Assembly (NCBI RefSeq): GCF_034497705.1 | Contig: NZ_JAXRUV010000011.1 | Span: 22,890 to 86,889 of the forward strand | Direction: 5' to 3' | DNA: 64,000 nt | DNA from: Marinococcus luteus_A | GTDB taxonomy: Bacteria > Bacillota > Bacilli > Bacillales > Marinococcaceae | Part shown: one piece after another, positions 1-8,496 of the stretch | How the letters are laid out: every line of letters starts with the position of its first letter | How positions within the stretch are numbered: the first letter of the stretch is position 1 | Notes under the pieces: model-generated | What the model was told of the DNA's origin: nothing | Seen by the model: only the letters and a program-made list of their open reading frames with translations | Database searches by the model: none | Made by a program: the position numbers and the translations under genes

Positions 1-1
1 G

Positions 2-1576
2 TTAAAGCTCGTAACATGGATTACCTTGTTGATTTCTGCAGTGATGCTGATTGCGCTTTGCATTACCGGAATCATCGTTGCCGTAGATACTGCTGACGAT
101 GTTCGGGAGCAGCAGGCAGAAAAAGCATTGAACATTGCCGAGGCTGTCAGCCATTCGCCGGAAGCAGCTGAAGCACTGCAGGCTGGTGAACAGGGTGGGA
201 GTCTCCAGGAATATACAAAAGAAGTGCAGGAAGCAACAGACATGGAATATATTGTCGTCATGGATATGAACAGCGTGCGTTATACGCACCAGCGCGAAAA
301 CAGAATCGGTGAGGAATTTGCCGGTGGAGATGAAACAGAGGCTTTAAACGGCAAAACGTATGTATCAACGGCTGAGGGAACGCTCGGCGTCTCCATGCGG
401 GCATTTGTACCGGTGATGGAGGGGGGCGAACAGATCGGAGTCACCTCCGTGGGCATTCTGACTGACAGTATTCAGGAAGATATCTGGGCAGACCAGCAGA
501 CGCTGGTTCTCGGAAGCGGTATCGGTCTTGCTGCCGGTGTCATTGGCGCTTTCTGGCTGGCACGTCGGATCAAAAAAACGATGCACGGGCTCGAGCCGCT
601 TGAAATATCGCAGGTGCTTGAACAGCGGGAGGCAATTATGTCCTCGGTGCGGGAAGGCGTACTTGCTGTCAACAGCAGCGGCACGGTGATTCTGGCCAAC
701 GACGCGGCCAGGGAACTGTTCGCGGAAGCCGGCGCCGAAGAAGACCCGATCGGAAAAGATATATCCTATTTCTTTGCCGATTCTCTCCTGAAAAGGGTGC
801 TGCAGACTAAAGAGCAGGAGCTTGACCAGGTCCAGCAGCTGAAAGACGTAGAAATTATTGTGAGCTGCATGCCGGTGGTTTCCGATGCCACTCTGCTTGG
901 AGCGGTGGCTACTTTCCGAAACAAGGATGAACTCACACGGCTCGTCGAGCAGCTGTCCGGGGCCAGAACCTATGCAGAGACGCTCAGGGCCCAGTCCCAT
1001 GAGTTTATGAACAAGCTTCACGTCATTTCGGCCATGATCCAGACGGAGTCGTATGAAGAGCTCGACGACTATGTGATGAGCATTTCAAGCAACTACCGCC
1101 AGGAGGTCGGATGGGTGACCGCATATGTAAAGGATCCGGTGCTTGCCGGTTATTTAATGAATAAAATATCCAACCTGCAGGAAAATGGCATCGAAGTAGA
1201 GCTGTCGGGAAGCGGGATGTGGCCAGCGATGGCTGATCCTGAATGGACCGACCATATGATCACGATTATCGGCAATCTGATCGACAATGCCCGTGACGCG
1301 ATGAAGCATACGCCGGCCCCTCATTTGTTTATGCATCTTTACGAAGAGAACAGCTATCTCGGCTTCCAAATCGAGGATAACGGGCGGGGGATGGATGAGA
1401 AGACCCAGGCAGAACTGTTTGAACGGGGATACTCGACGAAAGGTGAAGGCCGGGGCTTTGGCATGTACAATACGAAGCGTTCCCTCGATACGCTAGAAGC
1501 AGAAGTGTTTATCGATTCCCACCCGGGAGAAGGAACAGCCTTTGATGTACAGATACCAATAGAGAGGGAGAAATGA
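2..1576 (+). CDS. Sensor histidine kinase, CitA/DcuS family (5' end outside window)
   Basis: Membrane sensor kinase that should phosphorylate the response regulator encoded next to it. The reading frame is open to the window edge; residues before the first in-frame TTG (position 26) still look like a leader to the first membrane helix, so the true start lies upstream. Visible order: helix 1 (residues about 5-28), an extracytoplasmic sensor of about 130 residues, helix 2 (about 168-190), a cytoplasmic PAS region (about 200-310), the citrate/dicarboxylate-type H-box with SHEFMNKLH near residue 333, an N-box NLIDNARDAM near 426 and G-boxes DNGRGMD and GRGFGMYNT. This H-box type is known from CitA, DcuS and MalK, which bind di- and tricarboxylates outside the cell. 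The downstream carrier and dehydratase suggest tartrate as ligand; that is inference. Confidence 0.92.
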   Translation, partial: LKLVTWITLLISAVMLIALCITGIIVAVDTADDVREQQAEKALNIAEAVSHSPEAAEALQAGEQGGSLQEYTKEVQEATDMEYIVVMDMNSVRYTHQRENRIGEEFAGGDETEALNGKTYVSTAEGTLGVSMRAFVPVMEGGEQIGVTSVGILTDSIQEDIWADQQTLVLGSGIGLAAGVIGAFWLARRIKKTMHGLEPLEISQVLEQREAIMSSVREGVLAVNSSGTVILANDAARELFAEAGAEEDPIGKDISYFFADSLLKRVLQTKEQELDQVQQLKDVEIIVSCMPVVSDATLLGAVATFRNKDELTRLVEQLSGARTYAETLRAQSHEFMNKLHVISAMIQTESYEELDDYVMSISSNYRQEVGWVTAYVKDPVLAGYLMNKISNLQENGIEVELSGSGMWPAMADPEWTDHMITIIGNLIDNARDAMKHTPAPHLFMHLYEENSYLGFQIEDNGRGMDEKTQAELFERGYSTKGEGRGFGMYNTKRSLDTLEAEVFIDSHPGEGTAFDVQIPIEREK

Positions 1577-1577
1577 A

Positions 1578-2288
1578 ATGAGAGTATTAATGGTCGAAGA
1601 TGACCCGATGGTAGCTAAATTTAACCGCATGTATGTTGAACGGGTCCCGGGGTTTGACGTAGCGGGGCATGCGGAAAACCTGGCGAAGGCAAAAGAGATG
1701 CTTCGTGCAGAAGCGATTGATATTGTGCTCTTGGACGTGTATTTAAGTAAAGAAAATGGTCTTGATCTTCTGGAGGAGCTGCGAAAAGAACAAATCCCGG
1801 TGGACGTGATAGCAATTACGTCGGCCAATGACACCTCCTCCCTACAGCGGGCCAAACGGCTTGGCTGTACGGATTACCTGATTAAACCGTTTCACTTTGA
1901 GCGTTTCCGGGAAGCGTTAATCAATGTAAAGGAATGGCAGAAGGCCTCCGGGACAAAAAAGGAATGGGGGCAGGAGGATGTGGATCAGCTATTTTTAGCC
2001 AATAAGGGCACACAGGAGGAGCAGGAGCTGCCCAAGGGCCTGACGACAGAAACCTTCCGGATTGTCGGCGAAGAGATTCTGAAGCATGCCGGCAGCACCT
2101 TTACGACGCAGGGACTCGCAGAAAGTACGGGCATTTCAAGAGTGTCCGTGCGGAAGTACCTCGCTTTTCTAGAGGGAGAAGGGGTGCTTAAAATAACGAT
2201 GAATTATGCGGGAAGCGGCAGGCCGCTGCAGCAGTACACGATGCCTCCGGAACAGGTAGAAATACTTAAAGACTGGATGGAAAAGTAA
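1578..2288 (+). CDS. Response regulator, CitB/DcuR/MalR family
   Basis: DNA-binding partner of the upstream kinase; the two genes are one base apart, so almost certainly co-translated. The receiver domain shows the acidic pocket EDD (residues 7-9), phospho-acceptor Asp53 in IVLLDVYL, Thr81/Ser82 and Lys103 in LIKPF. A linker follows, then a C-terminal helix-turn-helix around residues 170-205 (TTQGLAESTGISRVSVRKYL), the arrangement of CitB/DcuR-type regulators. 236 residues is normal for the family. Three TACAAAA copies lie between this gene and the carrier gene and are the natural candidates for its binding sites (inference). Confidence 0.93.
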   Translation: MRVLMVEDDPMVAKFNRMYVERVPGFDVAGHAENLAKAKEMLRAEAIDIVLLDVYLSKENGLDLLEELRKEQIPVDVIAITSANDTSSLQRAKRLGCTDYLIKPFHFERFREALINVKEWQKASGTKKEWGQEDVDQLFLANKGTQEEQELPKGLTTETFRIVGEEILKHAGSTFTTQGLAESTGISRVSVRKYLAFLEGEGVLKITMNYAGSGRPLQQYTMPPEQVEILKDWMEK

Positions 2289-2319
2289 GGAAAAAGGCTG
2301 TCAGTTTTGGTTATTTTGT

Positions 2320-2358
2320 TTACAAAAGTATGTGCTTACTTACAAAATGTATACAAAA
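2320..2358 (+). promoter_or_regulatory. Array of TACAAAA repeats, candidate response-regulator sites
   Basis: TACAAAA occurs at 2321-2327, 2341-2347 and 2352-2358, so the copies are 20 and 11 bases apart, close to whole helical turns. The first two extend to TTACAAAAGTAT and TTACAAAATGTAT. They lie just upstream of the candidate -10 box TATATT (2373-2378), whose -35 (TATACA, 2350-2355, 17-base spacer) is poor, as at an activator-dependent promoter. Assignment to the adjacent regulator is inference. Confidence 0.5.
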
Positions 2359-2382
2359 AATCAAAACTTTATTATATTAGTC

Positions 2383-2396
2383 AGCAAGCGCTTTCA
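2383..2396 (+). promoter_or_regulatory. cre-like site (CcpA catabolite repression)
   Basis: AGCAAGCGCTTTCA agrees with the symmetrical cre core TGAAAGCGCTTTCA at 12 of 14 positions. It sits about 5 bases after the candidate -10 box of the carrier operon, where bound CcpA would block initiation. That fits catabolite repression of a carboxylate utilisation operon. The match is by eye. Confidence 0.55.
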
Positions 2397-2424
2397 ATAA
2401 TCTGAAAAGTTAGAGGTGAGAAGG

Positions 2425-4131
2425 ATGAAGAATATGGTTGCTTCCGGTTGGAAAACATTGTGGAGTTCCCACCGGCAGACAAAAAAACTGCTGAATGTGT
2501 TTCAAACTGACCGGGAACCGACACGACACAAGGAAGAAGAGATCCAGGACCCTTCTACTGCAGGCCGCGATCAAAACCGTGGCGGCGACGGTGGGGGAGG
2601 AAACGATGGAGGAGACGATGGAGGGCATGATCCCGCCTACAAACGTCCCCAGCTCGTAGGACTTATTTTAGGGCCATTATTATTTCTAATTACCATGTTA
2701 TTTTTGGATCCTTCCGGGCTGAGCTATGAAGGAAAAGCAGTTCTTGCTGTGACGCTTTGGATTGCCACCTGGTGGATCACCGAAGCAATTCCTATCCCGG
2801 CGACTTCATTACTGCCGATTGTTCTTTTGCCGATTACTGGGGGACTAGACGGAGACACCGTCGTTTCTGCTTACGGTAACGATATCATTTTCTTGTTCTT
2901 AGGTGGTTTCTTCATTGCCTACGCCATGGAAAAATGGAACCTACATAAGAGGATCGCGCTGTTTATTATAGCGGTTATCGGTACGAGCACGAATCGTATT
3001 ATCCTTGGATTTATGGTAGCCACAGGGTTTTTATCCATGTGGGTATCCAACACAGCATCCACGATGATGATGCTGCCAATCGCGCTTGCGATTACGTATC
3101 AGGTATCCGAAGCTCTCAAAGGAGAGCAGGATTCCGAATCAGAAGTGAAAAAATTCGAAAAAGCGCTTATTTTCGGTGTTGGTTACGCGGGCACGGTCGG
3201 CGGTCTCGGTACACTGATCGGGACGCCGCCGCTAAGCATACTGGCCGCACAGTCGGAAGAGCTGTTCGGGCAGCAGATTTCCTTCGCGCAGTGGATAATG
3301 TTCGGTGCGCCGATTGTAGCTGTTTTCTTACTGCTGGTATGGTTTTACCTGACCCGCTTTGCGTACAACGTCGGCTTTTCGACTATTCCGGGCGGCCGTG
3401 ATATGATTCAGGCGGAAAGAACAAAGCTTGGGGCGATGAAATACGAAGAGAAAATTGTAATGGCTGTGTTCGTTTTTGCCGCTACGATGTGGATAACACG
3501 TTCCTTTTTTTGGGAAAGCATCGTTGGATTGGAAGGGCTTAGCGACGGATCCATTGCTATGATCGCTACGGTTCTGCTGTTTTTGATTCCTGCCACGAAG
3601 GAACAAAAGGATCCGAGAGTGCTCGTCTGGAGCGATTCCAGAGAAATTCCGTGGGGCATTCTGCTGTTATTCGGGGGCGGTCTCGCTATTGCTGCCGGGT
3701 TCAGCGAAACAGATCTGGCCGAATGGATCGGTAACAGCTTAACTGTTCTTGAAGGGTTAAATATTATCCTCGTTATTCTTGTTTCTGCCACGCTCGTATT
3801 GTTCTTAACAGAAATCACTTCCAATACGGCTACAGGAACAATGATCATCCCGTTGGTAGCCTCTCTGGCACTGGCTATTCAAGTCCACCCGTTTGCGCTG
3901 ATGGTTCCGTGTGCGATGGCTGCAAACTGCGCGTTCATGCTGCCGGTTGGTACTCCGCCAAACGCCATCATTTTCGGTAGCGGGAAAATACGGATTATCG
4001 ACATGGTGAAAAACGGGTTCTGGCTGAACATTATCGCGATTATAATGATTACCGTGTTAGTGTACTCGGTTCTGCCGGTCCTATGGGGCATCGATTTGAC
4101 CACCGTACCCGACTCGTTCCGTAACAACTAA
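2425..4131 (+). CDS. DASS-family sodium:dicarboxylate symporter
   Basis: Integral membrane carrier importing di- or tricarboxylates with sodium. ATG 2425 is chosen over an in-frame GTG at 2416 because AGAGGTGAG lies just before it. The first 75 or so residues are hydrophilic and end in a Gly/Asp-rich run before the first membrane helix (LGPLLFLITMLFL). Family hallmarks are both SNT motifs, WVSNTASTMMMLPIA and TSNTATGTMIIPL, and the C-terminal MLPVGTPPNAIIFGSG. About 568 residues and at least ten hydrophobic helices. It stands between the sensor pair and the tartrate dehydratase, 9 bases before the latter, so D-tartrate is the likely substrate; other dicarboxylates cannot be excluded. Confidence 0.92.
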   Translation: MKNMVASGWKTLWSSHRQTKKLLNVFQTDREPTRHKEEEIQDPSTAGRDQNRGGDGGGGNDGGDDGGHDPAYKRPQLVGLILGPLLFLITMLFLDPSGLSYEGKAVLAVTLWIATWWITEAIPIPATSLLPIVLLPITGGLDGDTVVSAYGNDIIFLFLGGFFIAYAMEKWNLHKRIALFIIAVIGTSTNRIILGFMVATGFLSMWVSNTASTMMMLPIALAITYQVSEALKGEQDSESEVKKFEKALIFGVGYAGTVGGLGTLIGTPPLSILAAQSEELFGQQISFAQWIMFGAPIVAVFLLLVWFYLTRFAYNVGFSTIPGGRDMIQAERTKLGAMKYEEKIVMAVFVFAATMWITRSFFWESIVGLEGLSDGSIAMIATVLLFLIPATKEQKDPRVLVWSDSREIPWGILLLFGGGLAIAAGFSETDLAEWIGNSLTVLEGLNIILVILVSATLVLFLTEITSNTATGTMIIPLVASLALAIQVHPFALMVPCAMAANCAFMLPVGTPPNAIIFGSGKIRIIDMVKNGFWLNIIAIIMITVLVYSVLPVLWGIDLTTVPDSFRNN

Positions 4132-4140
4132 GGAGGACCC

Positions 4141-5310
4141 GTGGTGAAAATCGTACAGGTAGAAGAGCAGGCGGTGCCGATCAAATCGGATATTCGTAAC
4201 GCGTTTATTGATTTCAGTAAAATGAATGTTTCTGTTATCGCAATCAAAACCGACGTAATAAAGAACGGAAAACCGGTTGTGGGTTACGGGTTTAACTCCA
4301 ACGGGCGGTATGCTCCGAGCGGACTGTTGCGCGAGCGGTTTATTCCCCGGCTGCTGGAAGCCTCTGAGCAGGATATTGCGAGCGATGACGGGGAAAACCT
4401 GGATCCCTTTAAAATTTGGAATGTATTGATGACCGGCGAAAAGCCTGGCGGCCACGGGGAACGCTCCGTGGCTGTCGGAGTCATCGATATGGCGATATGG
4501 GATGCGGTGGCAAAAATTGAAGAAAAGCCGCTGTATCAGCTGCTTGCCGAAAGGTATAGAAATGGAAGGGCAGACAGCAGTGTATTTGTATATGCTGCCG
4601 GCGGCTACTACCAGCCTGGAAAAGGGCTCGATGCTCTTCAGCAGGAGATGCGTACGTACTTGGAGGCCGGCTATTCGGTGGTGAAGATGAAAATAGGTGG
4701 CTCGTCGATTGAGGAGGACATTAAACGCATCGAAGCAGTCATTGAGGTGACCGGCGACCCGGGCAAGCTGGCGGTGGATGCGAACGGACGCTTTGATTTG
4801 GATGAAGCGATTGCCTATGCAAAAGCGCTCGAGCCATATGGGCTGTTTTGGTACGAAGAAGCGGGTGACCCGCTTGATTACGCTCTTCAAAATACATTGA
4901 GCCGCTACTATTCCCATCCGATGGCGACCGGTGAAAACCTGTTTTCCATGCAGGATGCACGAAATTTAATCAGCTATGGTCGCATGCGGCCGGACCGGGA
5001 CTATCTGCAGTTTGACTGCGCTCTCAGCTACGGTTTGGTGGAATATATGCGCACACTCAGTATGATGGAAGCAAACGGCTGGTCGTCGAGAAGGTGCATA
5101 CCCCACGGCGGTCACCAGATGTCGCTTAATATTGCAGCCGGACTCGGTCTTGGCGGCAATGAATCCTATCCCGGCGGCTTTGAGCCATTCGGTGGATTCG
5201 CTGATGACTATCCGGTGGAAAATGGTTATGTACAGCTGCCTGAGGTTCCAGGCATCGGCTTTGAAGCAAAGAATAATCTTTATACGCTGCTGCGCTCTAT
5301 GCTGCAGTAA
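4141..5310 (+). CDS. tarD: D(-)-tartrate dehydratase, enolase superfamily
   Basis: Should dehydrate D-tartrate to oxaloacetate in the cytoplasm. The 389-residue protein resembles, from memory, the characterised Bradyrhizobium D-tartrate dehydratase along its whole length, including NPFNSNGRY-like FNSNGRY, GGHGERSVAVG and GGHQMSLNIAAGLGLGG. Expected catalytic residues are present: KMK with Lys182/Lys184, metal ligands Asp213 (VDANGRFD), Glu239 and Glu265 (TGEN), and His322 (IPHGGH). Starts are GTG 4141 or GTG 4144; AAGGAGG (4130-4136) spaces better for 4144, but residue numbering fits the family from 4141. It is the last gene of the operon and oxaloacetate enters the TCA cycle directly. A different acid-sugar dehydratase is possible but less likely. 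Confidence 0.9.
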   Translation: MVKIVQVEEQAVPIKSDIRNAFIDFSKMNVSVIAIKTDVIKNGKPVVGYGFNSNGRYAPSGLLRERFIPRLLEASEQDIASDDGENLDPFKIWNVLMTGEKPGGHGERSVAVGVIDMAIWDAVAKIEEKPLYQLLAERYRNGRADSSVFVYAAGGYYQPGKGLDALQQEMRTYLEAGYSVVKMKIGGSSIEEDIKRIEAVIEVTGDPGKLAVDANGRFDLDEAIAYAKALEPYGLFWYEEAGDPLDYALQNTLSRYYSHPMATGENLFSMQDARNLISYGRMRPDRDYLQFDCALSYGLVEYMRTLSMMEANGWSSRRCIPHGGHQMSLNIAAGLGLGGNESYPGGFEPFGGFADDYPVENGYVQLPEVPGIGFEAKNNLYTLLRSMLQ

Positions 5311-5316
5311 AAGAAA

Positions 5317-5353
5317 GCCTGCATTCATCCTTTGATGAGTGCAGGCTGTTTTT
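5317..5353. terminator. Bidirectional terminator between tarD and the thiolase gene
   Basis: GCCTGCATTCATC (5317-5329) pairs with GATGAGTGCAGGC (5334-5346) around a 4-base loop, with T-rich sequence on the right and A-rich on the left, so it serves both converging operons. Confidence 0.85.
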
Positions 5354-5354
5354 A

Positions 5355-6503
5355 TTATAAAAGCCGGTACAGGCTGGCTAGTCCAAGCCCGCCTCCGATT
5401 CCAATCATGGCCACGCCGAGCGGAAGATTGCCGTTTTGCATCAGCCGCATCAGCCGGGCAACAAGAATCGCCCCCGATGCGCCATACGGGTGCCCCTGAG
5501 CAATGGCACCTCCGGCTGTATTCAGCCGCTCAGGTGGAATGCCGAGTTGAAATGCAGAGGCAAGCACCTGGGAGGCAAACGCTTCATTGCATTCCCATAC
5601 GGAAATGTCCCATACAGACAAACGATTTCGCTCCAGCAGCCGGCGTGCAGCAGGCACCGGACCGACGCCTGGCATCGTCGGATCGACACCGACTGCGGCG
5701 GCATCGATGATTTCAAGCGCAGGCTCAAGTCCGTGCTGCCGGCAGGAGGAGCGACTTGCCATCAGCGTGAGTGCCGCTCCGTCACTGATCCGGGAGGAGT
5801 TGGCAGCGGTGACTGTCCCGTTTTCCTGGAAAACAGAGGGGGCCCGGCGGATGATTTTGGACATTTTATCTGGAGAACGAAGCTCGGCGTCTGCCTGGAT
5901 GGTGCTCACCGGAATGATTTCCCGGGCAATATCCGGCTTTGCTGCTTCCTCCCACGAAAGCCTGTAGCTTCGTTCGGCAAAGGCGTCCTGCTCTGCGCGG
6001 GAAATGCTGTAGGCTTCAGCTACCGTTTCCGCGGCTTCCCCCATATCAGGATCTCCGATAAACTTTGGAGAAAAGCGGGCTCTTTCCTGCGTGGCGGAGA
6101 CCGGGTAGGCTTCCGAGGCGAAAAAGGAGCGCTTCGGGGCCCGGCTTGTGCTTTCCACTCCGCCGGCAAGAACGGTATCCGCGGCGCCGGCCTGCAGATG
6201 CCGGAACCCCTGATGCACAGCTTCAAGGCCTGAACCGCACTGGCGGTCCACTGTTACGCCGGGAACAGACATATCATATCCGGCTTCAAGCAGACTGAGC
6301 CGGGCAAGGTTACCGCCCGGACCAACTGCATTTCCTATAAAAACTTCGTCAGCCGGGACCCGGTCATTTATCCCGTGATGGACCTGGAAATGCTTATACA
6401 GCGGCGCCGTCAGCTGTTCCGGCTCCAATTGGGAAAACGTCCCGTTCACATGATGTACAGGGCTCCGTTTGGCATCAATAATATAGACAGGCTCAGTCAT
6501 CAT
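5355..6503 (-). CDS. yhfS: Thiolase-family protein (YhfS-like) lacking the second catalytic Cys
   Basis: Acetyl-CoA acetyltransferase-family protein of 382 residues. The acyl-accepting nucleophile Cys89 is present in DRQCGSGLEAV and the GHPxG histidine in GGAIAQGHPYGASG. In the C-terminal loop, where thiolases read CxGGG, this protein reads AMIGIGGGLG, so the acid/base cysteine is glycine. Its start codon overlaps the stop of the acyl-CoA ligase gene by one base (TAATG) and AAAGGAG precedes it; a second ATG follows at 6500. It is the last gene of the biotin-regulated bioY-ligase-thiolase cluster known in Bacillus as yhfU-yhfT-yhfS. The missing cysteine suggests altered chemistry or a binding role; the biological substrate is not known to me. 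Confidence 0.88.
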   Translation of the reverse strand: MMTEPVYIIDAKRSPVHHVNGTFSQLEPEQLTAPLYKHFQVHHGINDRVPADEVFIGNAVGPGGNLARLSLLEAGYDMSVPGVTVDRQCGSGLEAVHQGFRHLQAGAADTVLAGGVESTSRAPKRSFFASEAYPVSATQERARFSPKFIGDPDMGEAAETVAEAYSISRAEQDAFAERSYRLSWEEAAKPDIAREIIPVSTIQADAELRSPDKMSKIIRRAPSVFQENGTVTAANSSRISDGAALTLMASRSSCRQHGLEPALEIIDAAAVGVDPTMPGVGPVPAARRLLERNRLSVWDISVWECNEAFASQVLASAFQLGIPPERLNTAGGAIAQGHPYGASGAILVARLMRLMQNGNLPLGVAMIGIGGGLGLASLYRLL

Positions 6504-7912
6504 TACCGCTCTCCTTTAAATGAAGCTTCGTAATACTTCTGCACCCGCGACCGGTCGATTTTGCCGCTGCCAAGTACGGGAAGACGGTCCATATGCCGGC
6601 ATGCAGGTATTTTATAAGCGGGGAGCTGTTTTCGGCAGTGTGCCTGCACTTTGCCGGAGCCAGCCCTTCCAGTATACAGCGCAGCAATCTTTTCCCCCTG
6701 AAAAGCATCCTGTACGCCAAAAGCGACTGCCTGGTCAACGTCCGGGTGGCTCATGAGTACCTGTTCAATTTCTTCCGCATAAATATTACGCCCGCGGCTG
6801 ACGATCTTGCCGCTCCGGCGGCCAGTAATATAAAGAAATCCTTCCTCATCGACGCAGCCAATATCTCCGGTAGCAACCGAAGAGGGAGAATGAAAAGACT
6901 CATCTCCGGCATAGCCGCTGAATAAAAACGGGCTTGTTATGATTAATTCTCCGGAGTCCCGGGAAGCTGCGACTTCCACCAAAGGAAAAAGGCGGCCGGT
7001 GCAGGAAGTGCTGACCTGTTCTGCACGATGGTTTAAGGCACTGATAAAGCTGGTTTCTGCACTGCCGTAGAATTCATACAGATCCGCAGAAGGAAATCGG
7101 GCGAATGCTTTTTGATTATCGGCAGGGAACCATTTTTCTCCTCCCGTAATGATAAGTCTGACCGAGGGAGAAGGGAGAAAGGAGTGGCTGAGAAGCCAGC
7201 GGAGCGTGGTAGGTACAGCGTACAATACTGTAATCTGCTGCTCGTCCACCATCCGGTCAAACGCCCGGGGTGAGTGTCGGGCGGGCAGAACAACGGTGTG
7301 GCCGTTTTCGAGCATACGGACGGCACCGTACAAAAAGAGAGAGTGGGAGAGCTTTCCGGTAATCAGTACGCGTTCGTTATCCTGAAACGGAAAAAGCTGC
7401 TCGTCCGCTTCAAAGCTTTTCAGCCAGGAACGATGGCTCCGAAGGCATACCTTTGGGCTCCCCGAGGAACCTGACGTGCAGGCACCGTAAAACAAATCGG
7501 TTTCTTCGCAGAACGCAGAGGGCGCGGACGGATACGCCTCAGTGCCGGTAACGTCTGCAAGCATCAATGAAGGTACCGGAATTCCGGTCTCTTCAGTTTC
7601 TGAAACGAAAAGGATGGGCCTGGAGGAGGAAAGAAGAGAAGCTTTCGTGGCGCTGTCCAGCATTGCATCCACTGGCACAGCAATCCCGCCTCCAGACACG
7701 ACCGCAAAAAACATATACAGCTGCTCTAGAGGATCCTGAAGTGCAAAAGCAATCTGCTTTTGAAAAAACGGGCCGTAAGCAGCTTGCAGCTGACTCCGCC
7801 GGTGGTTAATGGTTTCGTGCAGCTCCCGCCAGCTGATGGAACATTTCGAGTAAAAAAGCGCCGTCCCGTCAGGGTTAGAATCAGCATGCCGGGTGATAGC
7901 CTGGCCGATCAT
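6503..7912 (-). CDS. yhfT: AMP-forming acyl-CoA ligase (YhfT-like)
   Basis: Member of the ANL adenylate-forming family, expected to activate a carboxylic or fatty acid to its CoA thioester with ATP. Motifs in order: the phosphate-binding loop CTSGSSGSPKV (about residues 147-157), YEFYGSAETSF, the ATP-binding Asp in ATGDIGCVDEEG, hinge ITGRRSGKI and the C-terminal catalytic Lys in VLGSGKIDR. At 469 residues it is shorter than typical long-chain ligases (about 510-560). It sits 23 bases downstream of bioY and overlaps the thiolase start. Co-regulation with a biotin transporter hints at a pimeloyl- or fatty-acyl-CoA precursor of biotin as product; that is inference. Confidence 0.88.
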   Translation of the reverse strand: MIGQAITRHADSNPDGTALFYSKCSISWRELHETINHRRSQLQAAYGPFFQKQIAFALQDPLEQLYMFFAVVSGGGIAVPVDAMLDSATKASLLSSSRPILFVSETEETGIPVPSLMLADVTGTEAYPSAPSAFCEETDLFYGACTSGSSGSPKVCLRSHRSWLKSFEADEQLFPFQDNERVLITGKLSHSLFLYGAVRMLENGHTVVLPARHSPRAFDRMVDEQQITVLYAVPTTLRWLLSHSFLPSPSVRLIITGGEKWFPADNQKAFARFPSADLYEFYGSAETSFISALNHRAEQVSTSCTGRLFPLVEVAASRDSGELIITSPFLFSGYAGDESFHSPSSVATGDIGCVDEEGFLYITGRRSGKIVSRGRNIYAEEIEQVLMSHPDVDQAVAFGVQDAFQGEKIAALYTGRAGSGKVQAHCRKQLPAYKIPACRHMDRLPVLGSGKIDRSRVQKYYEASFKGER

Positions 7913-7935
7913 TTAAAGTCCTCCCCCTCTCGGCG

Positions 7936-8472
7936 CTAAAGCCTGATTTTGTGCTGCTTGTTCAGCCTGACTGCCACAAAGCCGGCAACCACCGCTTTAA
8001 AAATATCTCCCGGCAGAAAAGCGAGTGCCTGAATGGCGGCAGTGGTCCACGGTATGTTTATTAAAAACGATAAGTAGGTTACCCCGCCGGCATAAATGAC
8101 AACAATACCGCCGACGATATTGGCAAACAAATACTTTGGAAACGACGGCTTCTTGAAAGAATGGGCGATCCAGCCAATGATAAATGCCCCGATCGGCCAG
8201 CTTAAAATGTAGCCGCCGCCTGCACCGAATAATACTCCGGCACCGCCGCGTCCGCCGGCGAGCAGTGGCAGTCCTATCATCACGAGTACGACAAACAGCA
8301 GTATGCTGAGGCCGCCGTATCTCGCACCGAGCAGAGAGCCTGCAAGCATGACACCGAGGGTCTGCAGGGTAATTGGCACCGGACTGAATGGAAGCGGAAT
8401 TGGCGGCACAATGCCTAAAGCTGCGATAATTGCTGCAAATAAAGCCGTATAAATAATTTTTTGTATACGCAT
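7936..8472 (-). CDS. bioY: Biotin transporter BioY (ECF S component)
   Basis: Membrane biotin-binding subunit of an energy-coupling-factor transporter. The 178 residues form about six hydrophobic helices with the family pattern VPITLQTLGVMLAG near the N-terminus and GGAGVLFGAGGGYILSWPIG in the middle. No EcfA or EcfT genes lie nearby, so it must use energy modules encoded elsewhere or act alone. GAGGTG precedes ATG 8472. It corresponds to yhfU of B. subtilis by gene order and is first in the operon, directly behind a BirA operator. Confidence 0.93.
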   Translation of the reverse strand: MRIQKIIYTALFAAIIAALGIVPPIPLPFSPVPITLQTLGVMLAGSLLGARYGGLSILLFVVLVMIGLPLLAGGRGGAGVLFGAGGGYILSWPIGAFIIGWIAHSFKKPSFPKYLFANIVGGIVVIYAGGVTYLSFLINIPWTTAAIQALAFLPGDIFKAVVAGFVAVRLNKQHKIRL

Positions 8473-8496
8473 CTATGTTCACCTCACTGATTTCTA

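Noticed and set aside
4081..4917. 278-codon minus-strand frame over tarD
   Set aside because: Shadow of the tartrate dehydratase, no ribosome site or homology.
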